Source: Tetrahymena elliotti 4EA
Taxonomy: Eukaryota; Ciliophora; Oligohymenophorea; Hymenostomatida; Tetrahymenidae
Assembly: GCA_000231825.2 (NCBI GenBank)
Contig: JH720322.1
Coordinates: 434,001-498,000, forward strand
Length of the DNA: 64,000 nt
Reading direction: 5' to 3'
The translations under genes were made by a program, and so were the position numbers. The notes below the pieces were generated by a model. That model saw nothing but the letters and a program-made list of their open reading frames with translations, was not told where the DNA came from and made no database searches. Shown in pieces: positions 47,965 to 61,721 of the stretch (its first letter is position 1; each line of letters begins with the position of its first letter).

Positions 47965-50900
47965 ATGGAAAGTAAGCATTTAACTACTAATAAATTTAAA
48001 TAAGTTACTTAAACATCCAATTTTAAAAGCTTCTTTATTTATGTAGCTTAGTGCTTATAATAGTCTTAAGCTACTAATAAATATATTGTTTACTTTGCTT
48101 TCTTTATCAGTACTCTAAATCTATGTTCTTACTCTCATAGAATATTATATTAAGATGATATATATACTCATTATGGCATATAGAAACGAGTAAATACTAG
48201 ATATTATTTACAATAACCTACTTAGGCTTTTGAAATATACTCATAAGTATTTTAGGTTCTAGTTCCATTTAGGATTATAAATTAATATGGATCGAATACT
48301 TTTACTAGTAATTTAATTCTACTTTTAGCTATTTTAGGGTTTAATTTTTTTATATTTCTTGCTTTTGCTTATGGGTTCTTTTAACAACTCAAAAATAATT
48401 ATTAAACATAGAATAAAGTATGTCTTCTAGCATGCTAAATATGTACATTTTATAATGGATTGCTTATCTAACCTTAATATGAATTGATAGTTTCTCTAAT
48501 TTTGAATGGATGCATTTCTTTAAGGCTAGAAATTTGCCCTAATATAAATGACCCATCTAATTCTTCTTCACTCTTAATTATAAGAATACTAGCAGTAATA
48601 ACATTAATAATTGTTTTGATTATGAGTATATTTCATGTCTACTTGTGTGATTAATCTACAAACATAAAAGAAAAAGGGATGCAAAAGATGTAATTGAAAA
48701 AAATTAGTCATTTTCTCTAAATTTTGATAAAAATCAGCTTACCATTTTTATACTTTAATTCTACTTAATACTTAAAGAGCTAAGATAGTTTAAATTTTAT
48801 GGAATAAAATAAAGATAATTAGCTTAGCTTAACAGTAAATACTAATTTGGGTTTATCATTCTTTATCCTTCAGGTTTTGATTATTTTTTATCTCGTATTA
48901 GAATTGAATGAGTTCTATGAATACTAAACACTAACATGTTTAAAAAAGATAAAAATTTATATTGTGTTATAACTGTTTAATTTCATCTTTATTTTCACTG
49001 ATATTCTTTAAAATTAAAGCATCCTAAGCGAAAAGCTACAGATTCTAGCTACCCTGACTGGAACTCCACTAACTTCAATATTTTTTCTTAAATTATTTGA
49101 AAAGAATTACTAAGATATTTTACTAAAAGTATTATAGGATGTCACTTTTTCAAAAGATATTTTAGAAGAAAGTATATTAAATAAGAGTTGGAACAATTTG
49201 AATAAAAAAATAGCTATTTATTTAAGTATGGAAAATGATATAATATCCAATAGTTAACTTTCATTTAAGTTAATATCATCATTAGTTTGGCACTCCTGTA
49301 AATGTAAGGAAATATCATGCTCCTGCAACAAAACAAGCACTTGTCGAATATTTTCATCTAATTAGTTGGCTGTAAATGTAGATCATTTTCATGAGTATTT
49401 AGAATATCTTATTTAAGTTCACATTAAACAAGACAATTTCTATTAAATTAATAATATATACATATTTATATAATATTTGAGCTACCTCATCCATAGAAAT
49501 AAATTCACTGATGTAGCAGGAAAAACAACCTAGCTTATTAGAGAAAAAATAAGAGGAAAACTTCAAATGAACTTCTTTCTAGATGTTTAAGTTGAGGCTT
49601 TGCTTAAAATATCTAAAAGCTTGATGACAGGAAATTTCTAGAGTAAGATAATTGAATAAAAGCAGTCTACTGCCTTTCTCTTAGCAGAGAAGTTTTTGAA
49701 AGCTGAATCTAATCTAAAGCACCTGATCGATGAAGTAAGCGAATTAATTAAACTAAAAATTGACCTTTATGACAAAATGAAGTAAGGCTTCGATAGCTAT
49801 CATCATCTTATAAAGTAAATCTTTATTAAATTTTAGAATTTCAATAATTTTTATTGTTCTTATTTATTACTACAGAATGGCTCAAAAATATCTTGAGAGT
49901 ACCACTTATATGGAAAAAGAATTAACAAATTTTCATGATTTTGCTTCGTATAGTGTCAGCAAGAATTTATTAGCCTACTTTTATTTACATATTTATGGAG
50001 ATTATAGAAAAGCTAAGTAATCATTAAAACTCCGATGCATTAATAATGCAGAAAGACCAATTATGAACGAAGTGCTCATGGCCTTTTCTAATTAGGTAAC
50101 ACTTTTTTTAAAAAAATTGATTGATAAAATGAATAAAAATATAAGGTTGTTACAATTACAGCAAGTGTTGGTAAAAATTATGGGACTATTTTAAAATATT
50201 CTCAGTAAGCACCTTAATTTTTTGGATATGAAGAAAATAATTTCTATCAAGTAAAGAGAATTGAGTAGTTAATGCCTAATTTTATCTCATGCAAGCATGA
50301 GTTACTTGTTGATCATTTCATATAAACAGGAGAATCAAATGTTGTTAGAGAAAAGAGATTAGTTCTAGTTAAAAAAAATAAAGAAGTTTTATCAGCAGCA
50401 CACTTATTCCTTTGCTTCAACTTTTGCTATCTTGATGATTTTGTATTTACTGCCTTCTTTTGTGAACCAGAGAGCAAGGACTATAACCCGAAAAAAGAAA
50501 TAATCATGGTATTTGACTAAAAAATGAAGCTAGCAGGACACAATGAAAGTTTACTTTAAAGGTTAGGGATGGAAAGAGTAAGTAAAAGACATTTAAGTAA
50601 AATAGAATTGTAAGAAGTCTTTCCTGAAATAGAAATAGAGGAAATCTTAGATAGTGAATCAATAGAGTACTAAAATGCTAAATTTTAGTTTCCTTTATTT
50701 ACAAATTAACAAGGATCTACTTATAGTAAGTCTCAAACTTAAATTTAATCTAATAAATCATTTAAAACTATTCAAAGCGGTAATACTACATTATTTAAAT
50801 AGTAGGATTGGTGCTTGTATGTTTGTGATATAAAATTGGTTAATTTTTATAGAAAATTTAGAAGTGGTGAAATACTTTAGTACTATGTTTGCACTCTTAA

Positions 50901-53900
50901 AGATTTAAAGGAAGAAGTGATAAATTCAGATTCAGAAAATTCTTCAGATTTGACAGATTTTTCTGATTTAGAATCACCTAAAGAGGAAGTAGAAGCTGTA
51001 GCTGGATAAGCTGATTAGTAAAATACCGAGATAAAGAACTCTATTTAAGAGAAAGAAAATTAACAAGAAGGAGAAAATTCTAAAATAGAAAAATCTGTAT
51101 CAATACCAGCAAATAAACAAAGAAGATAGTCAAGTAAGGTTGTTTAAAATTTTGCTTTAAATGATCAAAAAAATTCACAACACAGGAAAAGCAGTATTTT
51201 TAAAGATACTAATTTTGGATAAAAAAACCAAGAGAGTCATTAAGTTTAAGAAATTTAAAAAATGCTGATTGAATAAAATGCCAATTATTCTCTTACATAA
51301 TAAACCAAGAATGAATAAAAAGATTAAAAAAGTTAAAAAATTAAATATGAGGAAAATTAGAGACTAAGAACATCTTTAGAGCAAAATATTTAATCAAAAA
51401 AAGATAAAAATGAAAAAAATACATAATAAGGAGAAGTGAGTAAATAAGTAAAAGAAAACTAAAAAAATAAGGAAGAAGATAAAAGTAAGAAGATAAGAAA
51501 ACATGAAACTCAAGAATTCAATAAATTTAGGACTATCACTAAGAAGGAATCTCTTTTATGCTTAGACAAAAATGAATTCTTGTAGAAATAGAAAATAAAG
51601 ATCAAAAAGCCTGAAGAAAGAATGAAGAAAAACTACTAAACTAACAGGTTAAAAGCTGATGATGAATTAGATGATTTAGATTAATAAAGATAGGTGTAAT
51701 AGTTAATATAAAAGTAAATTTCACAATAAGATAACAGCTTAGGTTAAAAATAGAGATAAAGATAGATGAACCCTCTTTTATCACTTAATACTCAAAACCC
51801 AGGAAAAGATGATATTTAAATATAAAATACTCCTTTAGCTTCTAATAGGACAGCAATAACTACTATTGAAAGTGAAATAGGAGTTAACAGAGATTAAGTA
51901 AATTTTTATCCTATTTATAAATCTCTTATTTAATCAAATTTATTCCACTTCAATAAATGTTTTTAAAAATTTACATTTTTTTATTGATATTTATATATTA
52001 TCTCTACTTATTTATGCTTAACTCTTTAAATATTCATTTTTTTGATAAAATTATTTTAGATTTATTAGACGAATGAGAAGAGAAAAATTGAGTAAGAAAA
52101 TTCATTCACTCCATTAAATTGTAGTAAAAGCATAAATTAAAATGAAATAACTGAAGTTAAAGAAGTTAATGAAGAACAAGCAAAGGGTAATTCTATCTTA
52201 TAAGAAAATAATGATGTAAAAGATAGTCAACATTCTATTTAATCAAATTTCTAATCAATGCAAAAGCTAAGGAGAAGTGTTCTAAAAATTACAGAAAAAA
52301 TTAAAAATGATAATAAATAAAAAAAGAAACAAAAGTTTTTCAATTTCTTCGAAATGAAATCTATGAACGAAGATTAAAAGGGAGATCTTATTCAACAAAT
52401 TCTTGCAGCTTTAGTTTAAAAAAACCAATAAAATAGAGCAAGCTAAATAGAAAAAGAGTTACTAGAAATGAATCCTGAACAGCTTTTCGAGAAATATAAT
52501 TAAGTTTATTACAATAACTATGCCAAGACAAAGAAGGGCAAAGAAAATCTTTCTCATGTTTTTAGTGGAGAATCTTAGTCAAATCAGATTATCATTCAAA
52601 AGAGTGAAGATAAATCAAAATAATTTGTAATACATATTTATTTAAGATGAATTATAAAAAAAAAGTAAATGTTTAATTTAACTAAAATAGGATGACAGAT
52701 ATGATTATAAAAAGTATGAAGAAAATATGAATTTGATAGAAAAATATACCAAGTTAGATTCTAAGAACAGTAAACTATTATTTATTAAGCTGATAAAAAT
52801 TATTGAATTTACTTTGATCATATTTGGATTGACATTTTCGAGTATCATTTCAGGAAATTGCTAAGATAATTTTTATGAATCGATAAACGTTATAAAATCT
52901 TAAAAATCATTTTTAAGTTCTCTGAATGAATTTACTGCTCTTACATTACTTGCAGATAATCAAAATGATGAATTCGCTAAAAGTATTTTCCTTTTTAAAA
53001 AAATAGATTTTAATAAATTTTTTGTTAATTAGGTTTATTGGATTATTTTACTGAGCAATATCATACTTAAATGTAGTAATATATGGATTTGGGTTATATA
53101 GTTTAGTTGTATGAAAATTCTTTGATCCCTTATAATTCTCCTTATATTTCAGCTACAACAGAACTAAATATCAGTTTTAGAAGTGCTTTCTTTTTAAACT
53201 ATTAGTACCTCTAAAATTAAGGTAAAGTTTTAAGAAAATTTTTTCCTATTAGTTAATGAATTTTGAATTAATAGAAAAAAGAAGCTAATATTATTTAAGC
53301 AGTTTTAAAAGATATGCATAAAGCATTGTGTCACTTGTTAATTAAAAGTTAGATTCTTTGTCTAATGAATTAACTTCATACTAGAAATCTATTTTGGTCT
53401 TATTTTGCTGTGTTTAAGCATCTGTAATTGTTATATTCATTCTCGGAGTAGTTATATTTTATTTTTATCAGAAAAATTAGAGGCAGCTGTAAAAATTGAT
53501 ATGCAATGTTCCAATAAAATAAATAGATATTGAAAGAATTCACTTATAAAAAGTAAAAAAGAACTTAGAATTGAATAAATAAAACGAGTTTTAATCTTTT
53601 AAGCTGCTATCTTTTAGAGATGAAATTTATAAAAGATTGGAAGAATTTGATTAGCAGTAAAGACAGATCACTAGTTTTAGCCAATCACATATCATGGACC
53701 CTAAGAAATAGAAAAACAGATATAATAAGACTAACAATTTTATTACCATAAAAAGCAAAAATCATACTGAAGTGAGTTTTTTTATTTCAATACTGATGGT
53801 ATGCTTTGTTTGCTAAGCTATACCAAGCATAATTATGCTTTACAAAAACATAGTCTTTGTGGAAGATCTCCCTAATTCAAAATTATATTACTAAAGGCTT

Positions 53901-54605
53901 TCTAATATATACAATTCCATAACCAGCCTTAACACTATAAATATTTTATATTAAATTGATTATGATCAAAATTTAAATTAATATTTAAGTTAATTTTCAT
54001 AATCTCTTAATGATATCTCTCAATACGAATCTATATTATTTCAGGATAAAGCTCTTTATGAAGGTTTGTTCTCAGTTTCATAGATAGATTAATTAAAAGA
54101 CTAAATATTGAATTAAAATATTTGTGAAAGTATACCTTAAAATATAACTGGACTTAATTAATTTCAAGGGTAGCTTAGTTAGAGATGTACCTAATTATTT
54201 GATGGTATACTAATACAAGGATCAAAATTAACTTTTTCTTTTCTCTTCAACAGATATAGTATTTTCTCTTTTTAACAAAGCAATTACCTTTAAGAAAGTA
54301 AAAACAACGAATTGACATTCTATGTTTATTTGCATGCATAAGCAATTCTAGATAGAATAGATGGGTATTTTAAATCTTTTTTTGATACAAACAAGCAATC
54401 AATTATTTTACTATTAGCTTTTTCATTAACAGCAGTAGCTATAATATATCTTGGAGTAATTCTCATCTATTTTGAAAAACTAAAAAAATATTCTTAAATA
54501 ACTAGATAATTAATTTATATGATACCATTTTCCACAATTTAAATTGAAGAGTCTTTAATTAAAACTATTAAAAGATACTCACAATAAAATAGCTCTTATC
54601 CTTGA
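47965..54605 (+). CDS. Large multi-pass membrane protein with PAS-like domain (ciliate-expanded family)
   Basis: ATG 47965, TGA 54603-54605, about 2,000 aa over roughly eight exons. The N-terminal 450 residues hold about seven hydrophobic helices. A Cys-rich link, WHSCKCKEISCSCNKTSTC, follows, then a helical region. After introns at 49815-49875 and about 50097 comes a PAS-like fold: ITASVGKNYGTILKYS, APQFFGYEENN, IEQLMPNFISCKHELLVDHF. A long Q/K/E-rich cytoplasmic region precedes four or so C-terminal membrane segments, for example IIEFTLIIFGLTFSSIIS and SIILLLAFSLTAVAIIYLG. This matches a membrane/PAS protein family I know to be expanded in Tetrahymena; biochemical role unknown, sensory signalling is inference. 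Exon joints at 53.0 and 53.2-53.5 kb are least certain. Confidence 0.8.
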
Positions 54606-55779
54606 AAAATATTTTTTGTTTAAATCTGCCTGTCTATTTTGTATTTGAATTTATTAAATTTAATCTTTCAATCACTCAATTTTATTTTCAAAATATTTTT
54701 TTGAATTTTCTAATTTATTTTATCAAAAGGAAATACTTTTATTGTTTTACTTTTCATAATCATTTCATCAATTATTTTTAAAAATTTAAATTAAATAAAT
54801 TTGATTTTCATTAATTGAAATTAATTTTGAATAATAAAAAAATTAAAAAAATTAAATGGCCAAAAATTTTCTTTAAATTTGAGCTAAGGAAAAAGAAAAA
54901 AAATTAAATAAAAATTTTTATAATAACTAAAAAATAATTTTGGAAGAAATATTTTAAATAATTAAAAAATTCTTCTTGATTGTCAATTGAAATAAATTTG
55001 AAATAAGTCATTGTTTTATTTGTAAATTTATTTATAAAGATTTTGATGAAAAATATGAATGAGAAAGCAAAGTAAGATAATGAATATCTATCTATCTGTA
55101 ATTTATTAGAAATATCTATTCAAAAGTGCTAATGTTAAATGTGCAAGCAGGCAAGATACTTAGAAATAAAATATCCTTCTCTTTTTAATAATTTTTTTGA
55201 AGTGATTTATCATTATAATTGGTATGAAAAAGATGCTTGTATTAGAAGAGATAAATAGAAGATATTGATAGAAATTCATAATATTTTTGTGTTGTATTTT
55301 ATAAAATAATAAAATGAAGGGGAAAAAGTAAAAAACTAATGAAAATAAATGAAAAATAGTCTTAATTAAATTAAGATTAAAAGAATCAAAGAAAAATACG
55401 CAAGTTCAATAGCTTAAAAGATAAATAAAAACAAATCAAAAACAAAGAATTTATTCAAGAAAAAGTTAATCTGAAAGAAAATGAACTCCTTATAAAGCAA
55501 GAGAGCTAACACTTTGGTTTTCAAATGTATTTTAAAAATAATTTTATCAAACACAAATAGTTCATTCCATAGTGTGTAGCGCATTTTCAAATAAATTAGG
55601 AAATTTTTTTAATAAATATGCTCTTCAAATAAGATATTTTCAACAAATTAGCCCATTTATTTATTTAGCTGAAAAGAAATTGCATGGAAAATTAGGAATA
55701 ATCTATTATCATATGGAAGAACTATAAATTTATTTTATAATTCTAAAACTGATATACTTAACTTAAAATATTTTTTTAG
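54606..55779. other. Intergenic and possible 5' part of the next gene
   Basis: A/T-rich. A frame starting near 55339 (MKNSLNQIKIKRIKEKY...) runs 41 codons and stops; it could be leader or chance. The true start exon of the gene at 55.8 kb probably lies here or just upstream of its acceptor, but no joint is convincing. Confidence 0.45.
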
Positions 55780-56834
55780 CAATTAGAAACTTCACCTTAC
55801 AATGGGGTTCTTTGGCTGAAAGACCCATGGTTGACAGAGTTATGTCCACCTCTACTTGGCCCGTTCCTTACTACCAAAGATTGTTCAAGGCCTATCCTAT
55901 TAGAGGTAAAAATTTTAATAAATTTAATGATAAAAGATTTTAGTTACAAATTTGACTGAAGTCAAAATACAGAGGAAACAGTTAATAAAAGATAGGGACA
56001 TTTTACGAGAAATTAAAATAGTTAAATATCAGCATATAAATAAAAAATTATATTGAAATTCAATGAAAACAGCAATAAAAATTTGCATTTAGATTAAGTT
56101 GATAAACAGAATAAATGAAACAAATATTGCATTAATTTGAATAAAATGCTGAATATAGATTGCTAAGCTTAAATAAAATGAAATGATTTCTAAGAATCTT
56201 TCTTTCATGATTTAGCCATCTTAGTTAGATATGAATAATAAATATAAGAGTTGATTTAAGTGATAATAAATTCGATAAAATTAAAAATTCCAAACAAAAG
56301 ACAATCAATCAATCTCTCAATATCTTTGCAAATAAAATTTTGATAAAATAAAAATGTTTGTTTGTTTGTGTTATTATGAAATAATCAATAATACAAATTT
56401 TTTGCAAATAGCAAGAATGAATGAGTGAAAGTTCTAAATTTCAAAAATTTTATTAAAAGATGTATTTAATAACGAATTCTAATTTATCTCATTTAAAAAT
56501 TTAGAAAAGAAGGACAAAATGTCTTTATTATTGAGTGACATCGATATTGATGACACCAACTGGTATCAAGCCAAGGATTTCTTAAGAGGATCTTTCAGAG
56601 GTCGTTAGATCGTCGATTATGTTGAAAACAACATTGCTTCCAACAGTAATTAATTAATTTATTTGATTTCTCAAAACATATTTTTAATTACTTATTTTAT
56701 TATTTTTAGCTTATATTTTGATTCAACAAGACGTTGCTAACATGGCTAAGGCCTACGTCCACGATATCTGTGGTTACATTGATGTTGCTAACAAGGAAAA
56801 CGTCAGAATTCTTTCTAAGAATGACTTAATCTGA
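55780..56834 (+). CDS. Small conserved-looking protein with highly expressed-type codons, unidentified
   Basis: Three exons: to 55905 (FTLQWGSLAERPMVDRV, STSTWPVPYYQRLFKAYPIR), 56505-56645 (DKMSLLLSDIDIDDTNWYQ, DFLRGSFRGRQIVDYVENN) and 56710-56834 (YILIQQDVANMAKAYVHD, ICGYIDVANKENVRILSKND), TGA 56832-56834. The 599-base and 64-base introns join in phase. Codons are strikingly biased (GTC, GCC, AAC, AAG, ACC, CTT), a mark in Tetrahymena of abundant proteins. About 130 residues are visible; the start exon is not found. No family recognised. Size and bias would suit a mitochondrial complex subunit or structural protein, but this is a guess. Confidence 0.75.
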
Positions 56835-57517
56835 GCTAAATCAATAGTTAAAGTTTAATATCAGTAGAAAAGCATTTCTGAGTTAAGGAATATATAGAAT
56901 TTGAATCTATAAAGATATAAATCAATCGATTATAGAGTAAATAATAATAAAGGAAGATAGTATTTATTATTTTATACAGCCGTTCATTATTTATGTTAAT
57001 ATTATGCTTCTTAGTTAGATTCATACTCATTGTATATTCCTTAAATTTAAAATCTTAATTAAATTAAACCTTTTGATCAAAAAAAATTATCAAACAAAGT
57101 ATTAACAGAAATAAATATTAAGTAAAAGTAAAGCAGTAATAAAAAATAAATATGTGAATTAATTATTTTATAAATAACATTTATTTTTATTATTTAATTT
57201 TATGTAGTTTAAGAAATAAAAAAAGCTATTGTATTGAATTGATAAAACCGAATAATGAAACAAGCTTTCTGCAATCTACTTTATTTGATCAATCTCTAAA
57301 CATTATAAAAAATCTTACATTTTTGGTTAAATTTAACATTAGTTATTAATAGTAATTTATTCATCATTAAAAATGTTTTTAGGTTTTATTTATATTTAAT
57401 TATTTATTTATATTTTCACAATATGAATGATAATTAAAAGAAAATTAATTTCTTTTAGGTTTATCTTTCAGGTGTATTTAAAAGGTTTCTAATACTTTAA
57501 GTATGTCATCAAAGATA
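56835..57517. other. Intergenic between convergent genes
   Basis: Shared 3' flank. The 60-codon minus frame at 56848-57030 has no Gln codons and no domain; judged chance. Confidence 0.55.
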
Positions 57518-60376
57518 TCAATGGTTGTTTTCTGAATTTAAAATTTATTACAAATTTAATTCTTGTTAATCTCTAACTTTAACAAATTACTCTTTGATAG
57601 AAAAATAACAAAAGGTTTCATCATCATGTTCTTCAAAAGGTATTTATATATATGCCTCTGTTTAGTCAGATTCATATGAATAGTTTTAGTAAAAATGACA
57701 ATCTTAAATGCTGTTGAAATGGTTGTAATTAATATATTTAGATTCAGCAAATAATTAATCCCAAATTTGTAGTGTTGATGAATCATTTTGGCTTTCAGAA
57801 TCATCATAATTGGATTTCTAACTCTAACTCTGATTGTATTTAGTAGATGATTCTATCTTTTTATATTCTTAAAAATTTTATTATAAATCTTGAATTCTCA
57901 TATTTTTTAATTACATGTCACCATCTAAGCATGTTATTGTATCACAGCTAAAATCTATAGTAGCAATATAATGTTTCTCCTATACCTAAAATTCTTCATT
58001 TTAATTTGCAATCTTCTTTACAATGCTTAGCTCAACAAAATTTATTATATTCTTATATTCTTTATCATAAACTATGTCTTCTATCTTCATATAGATATTA
58101 CATATTGGACATATCAAATTGTTATCTTAAAAGTTTTACACTGAGTTAATTTAAAATAAATCACTGAGATCAAAACAATCTAAATGCAAGCAATTTTAGC
58201 GACTATTTCTCAGTGGATATTCTAAAAAACTGTTTTCATTGAAAATTTTGTTCAGTCTAAATGAGAATTTCATGCCAAAAGAGCTAAAATTTACTATACT
58301 CAAAATTGGCTATTAAGTTGATTATTTTCCCTCCTACTCAAAAAATTAGAAAGGGTTAAAACATTATTATTCCAACTCTCTTGTGTTGTACTTAATTATT
58401 TAATACAAATATTCAGGATCTACAAAATTAGTTATAGGATAAAAATTTGAGGTCAATAAGCTATTATCTAAAAAAGCAGCTTACTAATCAATATATTGGA
58501 TCATAGGAACAAAAATACCATTGTTAATATTACAACTAACTGACTAAATTAAGTAAGGAAAATGTTGGTGATTTTAACATTCATTTTATTCTTAATAATT
58601 TTCTTTTGTTTTTGCTTAAGAAACAAAATCAATAATAAATTTTAGATATTTGTCTTCATAGTAATCGCCTACAAATTAACAGCATTCAGGGCATTATTTC
58701 AGAGATTGTAGGTAGCTTACTGAAGAAATATCTAAGCACTCTGTATGTCTCACACATGATGTAAATCGAATAGGGTTTTCCATTAACGTTTATGTTAAAA
58801 AATCTTTTAAGCTTAGCTATATGTTCTAAATATTTCCTAGCACTTTCGTCTATTCATCAGGTGTAAGAGTCCAAAATTCTTTTCCGCTATAAATATTATC
58901 AAAGTTTTTTTGTTATATAAATTTCTCACCAGCAGATTGTAATTCCTCCTTTAAAGACATAACATTTTAGTAATAAAAAGGAGATTCTTCATAATAAATT
59001 AAAGAAGTTTTTAATATGTGTTTATAAAATATTTTTTTGGCAGTCCTCAAAAAAGAATGATAAACCTTTTGGTTAATATTATTAAAATTTTATGTTTTAT
59101 TGGTTTCTTTTATTTTATTATTTATTTTATTGTATTGTGAGACTTGTTCATCAATAGATTAAATACCTTATTAATAAATTAATTTCTTAATTATTTCATA
59201 TTAAGAGAATTCAACATTTTTTTCATTTTCATCACCCAATCTATCACTTGTTAATTCTTATTCTTCATATTCCTTACTAAAAAAAGGTGTTTAATCCCAA
59301 GATTATTACAATAATTATTATTACTATTGTATAAAAGAATTACTATTATCAATAGTAATTATTGATTAAAAGTTAGAGTCTTATGTACTTTATATTTATG
59401 AGTTATCCTAACATGTTTTTTAATCATTATTTTTTTCATCTATGAGCTTGCTCTCTTTAGTATCATTGAATTTTAAAAAAAATAATTTGTTGAACTAAGA
59501 TTTTTAAAATTACATTAGATATCTATAATTACACGTAGTCAGTAAAAGTTAATTAGCATCGAAATTATTATCTTAACTTTTTTTAATTTTAACACATTCT
59601 GAATCATTAATTATTTTTACATTTTACTCTTATAAAAATTAGCCTGGCAATATTATTTGATCATATTAGGTGAAAAAGCATTTTTATAAATTTTCTGTTT
59701 TGAATAAGCTATGGTAATTGGTAATATTATTTTTAAAATGTTTGATAAAAAAATAAAGTGCGTCAAATTTTATAATTCCATTTGGTTATATTTTAATGAA
59801 TTATAGCAGAAGTTTATCTGTCATTATTTCTTTAAAACTTTCTTTTTAAAAAAATATTTTACTCTAATAAACAAAGTGAAAAAGCTCTTTTATTATTTTC
59901 TTAATTTATCTGATTTGTATAAAACTTAAACATTTTACTACCTGTAAATCTAAAGGTCTAATAGTATATAAAGAACAACTGAATTGATCCTACTTATTTT
60001 GAATCACATCAAAATTTACATATTGAGTAAATATTTCAGCCTTTTTCTTTATAATCAAATTCATTTAATCCAAAAATAGTTGAACGTCATCTTAAAATAC
60101 TTTCCTGAATTATATTATAGAGATAATTGCTTCTTTGCAACCTTTGATTTTTAAATATTTAAAGTGATCAGAATCTACAATTAGATTATATATCATATAT
60201 TAAAATTAGCTTGACTTTTAACTCTTGCTATCGTAGCAGAACTGTTCACTATCAAAGAAGCATTATCCATCTTTTTATTATTACTCTTCAAAAAAAATAT
60301 TAGTAGATGATTTATATATTGATGCATTATAAAACTATGTAGAAAAACTAAAATCGGTTTCTTATTTTTCATCCAT
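57518..60376 (-). CDS. Protein with two SP-RING/Miz-type zinc modules (candidate SUMO E3 ligase)
   Basis: 952 residues in one uninterrupted frame, ATG 60376, TGA 57518-57520. Around residue 720 a clear Miz/SP-RING: YPLRNSRQNCLHLDCFDL, then NNLICPICNIYMKIEDIVYD, with the C-x-H...C...C-x2-C pattern used by PIAS/Siz SUMO ligases to bind Ubc9-SUMO. About 185 residues earlier is a second, divergent copy: NPIRFTSCVRHTECLDI, then LKQCPECCQFVGDYYEDKY. The N-terminal half is charged with N/Q tracts and no SAP motif seen; the C-terminus is acidic (FEEHDDETFCYF), which could include a SUMO-interacting stretch. Expected in the nucleus. SUMO-ligase role is inferred from the second module. Confidence 0.84.
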
Positions 60377-60839
60377 AATAATTTGATTTTGTTATCTTAT
60401 TTCTTTCAAAAATTAATTATTTAGCTTTTAAATTGTTTAAATTAGTCTTCTTTATTTTCAAAAGAAGAGAACATAAATTTAAAGTACAATTAAATACCAA
60501 TATAATATTACTTATTTAAAATTCTAAAATATTCTTCAAATTGAATGTAAAAAAGAAAAATGTTTTTTTAAAAATTTTAAAAGAGAACAAATTAAAAAAT
60601 TAAAAAGCAAATTTAAAATACTGAAAAATAGTAGGCATCAAATGTTGTTGATAGTTTTTGATAGTTATTAATAATTAATTAAATTTACTGCTTTAGTAGA
60701 ATAGAAATAAATAATTTATAATATCTTTAATAGCATAAAACAAATAATAAAATATTGTATAAATGCTTATTGCTTACTAACATATTCTTAAAAATAGAAA
60801 TATTTACCTTTGCTCATGTATAATTTTAATTTATTTTAG
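60377..60839. other. Short divergent intergenic region
   Basis: Between the SP-RING gene (-) and the Maf-like gene (+). It may include the first exon of the latter: an ATG at 60816 lies just before the visible coding sequence, but no clean splice was found. Confidence 0.5.
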
Positions 60840-61721
60840 TTTTTTATTCATTTATTCATTCATCCCCATTGATTTATAAAAAAGAATCAAAGCCTAGAAG
60901 AAATCTATTAGAATAGCTTGTAAATTTCCTTTTAACATTTTGAATTGCTCAATAGTTTTTATCTTAAAGGGACTAAGTGTAAATATTTATCCTAGTTCTT
61001 TTGAAGAAGATCTTGATAAATCTTAGTACAAAGACCCCAAGGATTATGTTAAGGTTTTGGTTTAATGATTTTATTTATCGTTTAATTTCAAAAATGATCG
61101 AATTGTGAAATATTAAAACATATCTTAATTTTAGGATACTTGCAAAGGGAAGGTAAATGATGTCTTAAAAAAATTTTAGAATGAAAATTTAAATTGGGAT
61201 ATAGCCATTTTTTGTGACACAATTGTAGTTTTGAATGGTAAAATCATTGAAAAACCTGTAAATATTTTAAACATAAATAGTCGTTTTTTTTAATTATTTT
61301 GAATATAAAAGGAAAGTGATTAATAAGCTGCTGATTTCTTGAGATCCTTTAAAAATAATACTTAAGATGCTCATACAGCTTGTTTCATTCTATTTAATGA
61401 TACATAAACAAATAAAGTAATAGAGAGATATGTTGTTGATACATGCAAAGTAACTTTTGGAGATATTCCTGAAGAATGCATAGTTGCTTATTCTAAAACT
61501 GACCATTATAAGTATTACTTAAAAAAGAATTCAAAATATTTTTAATTTTCATATTTAAACTTTAAAATAAAAGAGGAAAAAGTGGAGGATATGGTATTTA
61601 AGATCTTGGTGCTTCATTTATAGAAAAAATTGAAGGTTAACACTCTACTGTTATAGGTTTACCTGTATATAGCTTATGTAAAATCTTAGTTGATAACATT
61701 AAAGAGTTAAATTGGCAATGA
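60840..61721 (+). CDS. Maf-family nucleotide pyrophosphatase (ASMTL/YhdE-like), start not resolved
   Basis: Maf proteins hydrolyse non-canonical or modified nucleoside triphosphates to monophosphates, a housecleaning role. Motifs in order: ESKPRRNLLEQL (usual S-x-S-PRR-x-x-LL), GLSVNIYPSSFEEDLDK, DYVK, the IFCDTIVVLNGKIIEKP strand (usual GADT; Asp kept, Ala to Cys), VTFGDIPEECIVAY and GKSGGYGIQDLGASFIEKI (usual DKAGGYGIQ), then VIGLPVYSLCKIL. Four introns join these in phase; the first ends at TTAAAG before GLSV. TGA at 61719-61721, about 190 aa, the family's size. The N-terminal few residues lack an in-frame ATG, so a tiny first exon upstream is likely. Confidence 0.92.

Noticed and set aside
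56848..57807. Two minus-strand frames sharing an MNLTK-like string
   Set aside because: The second lies inside the SP-RING gene in another frame; the shared string is short and probably chance.
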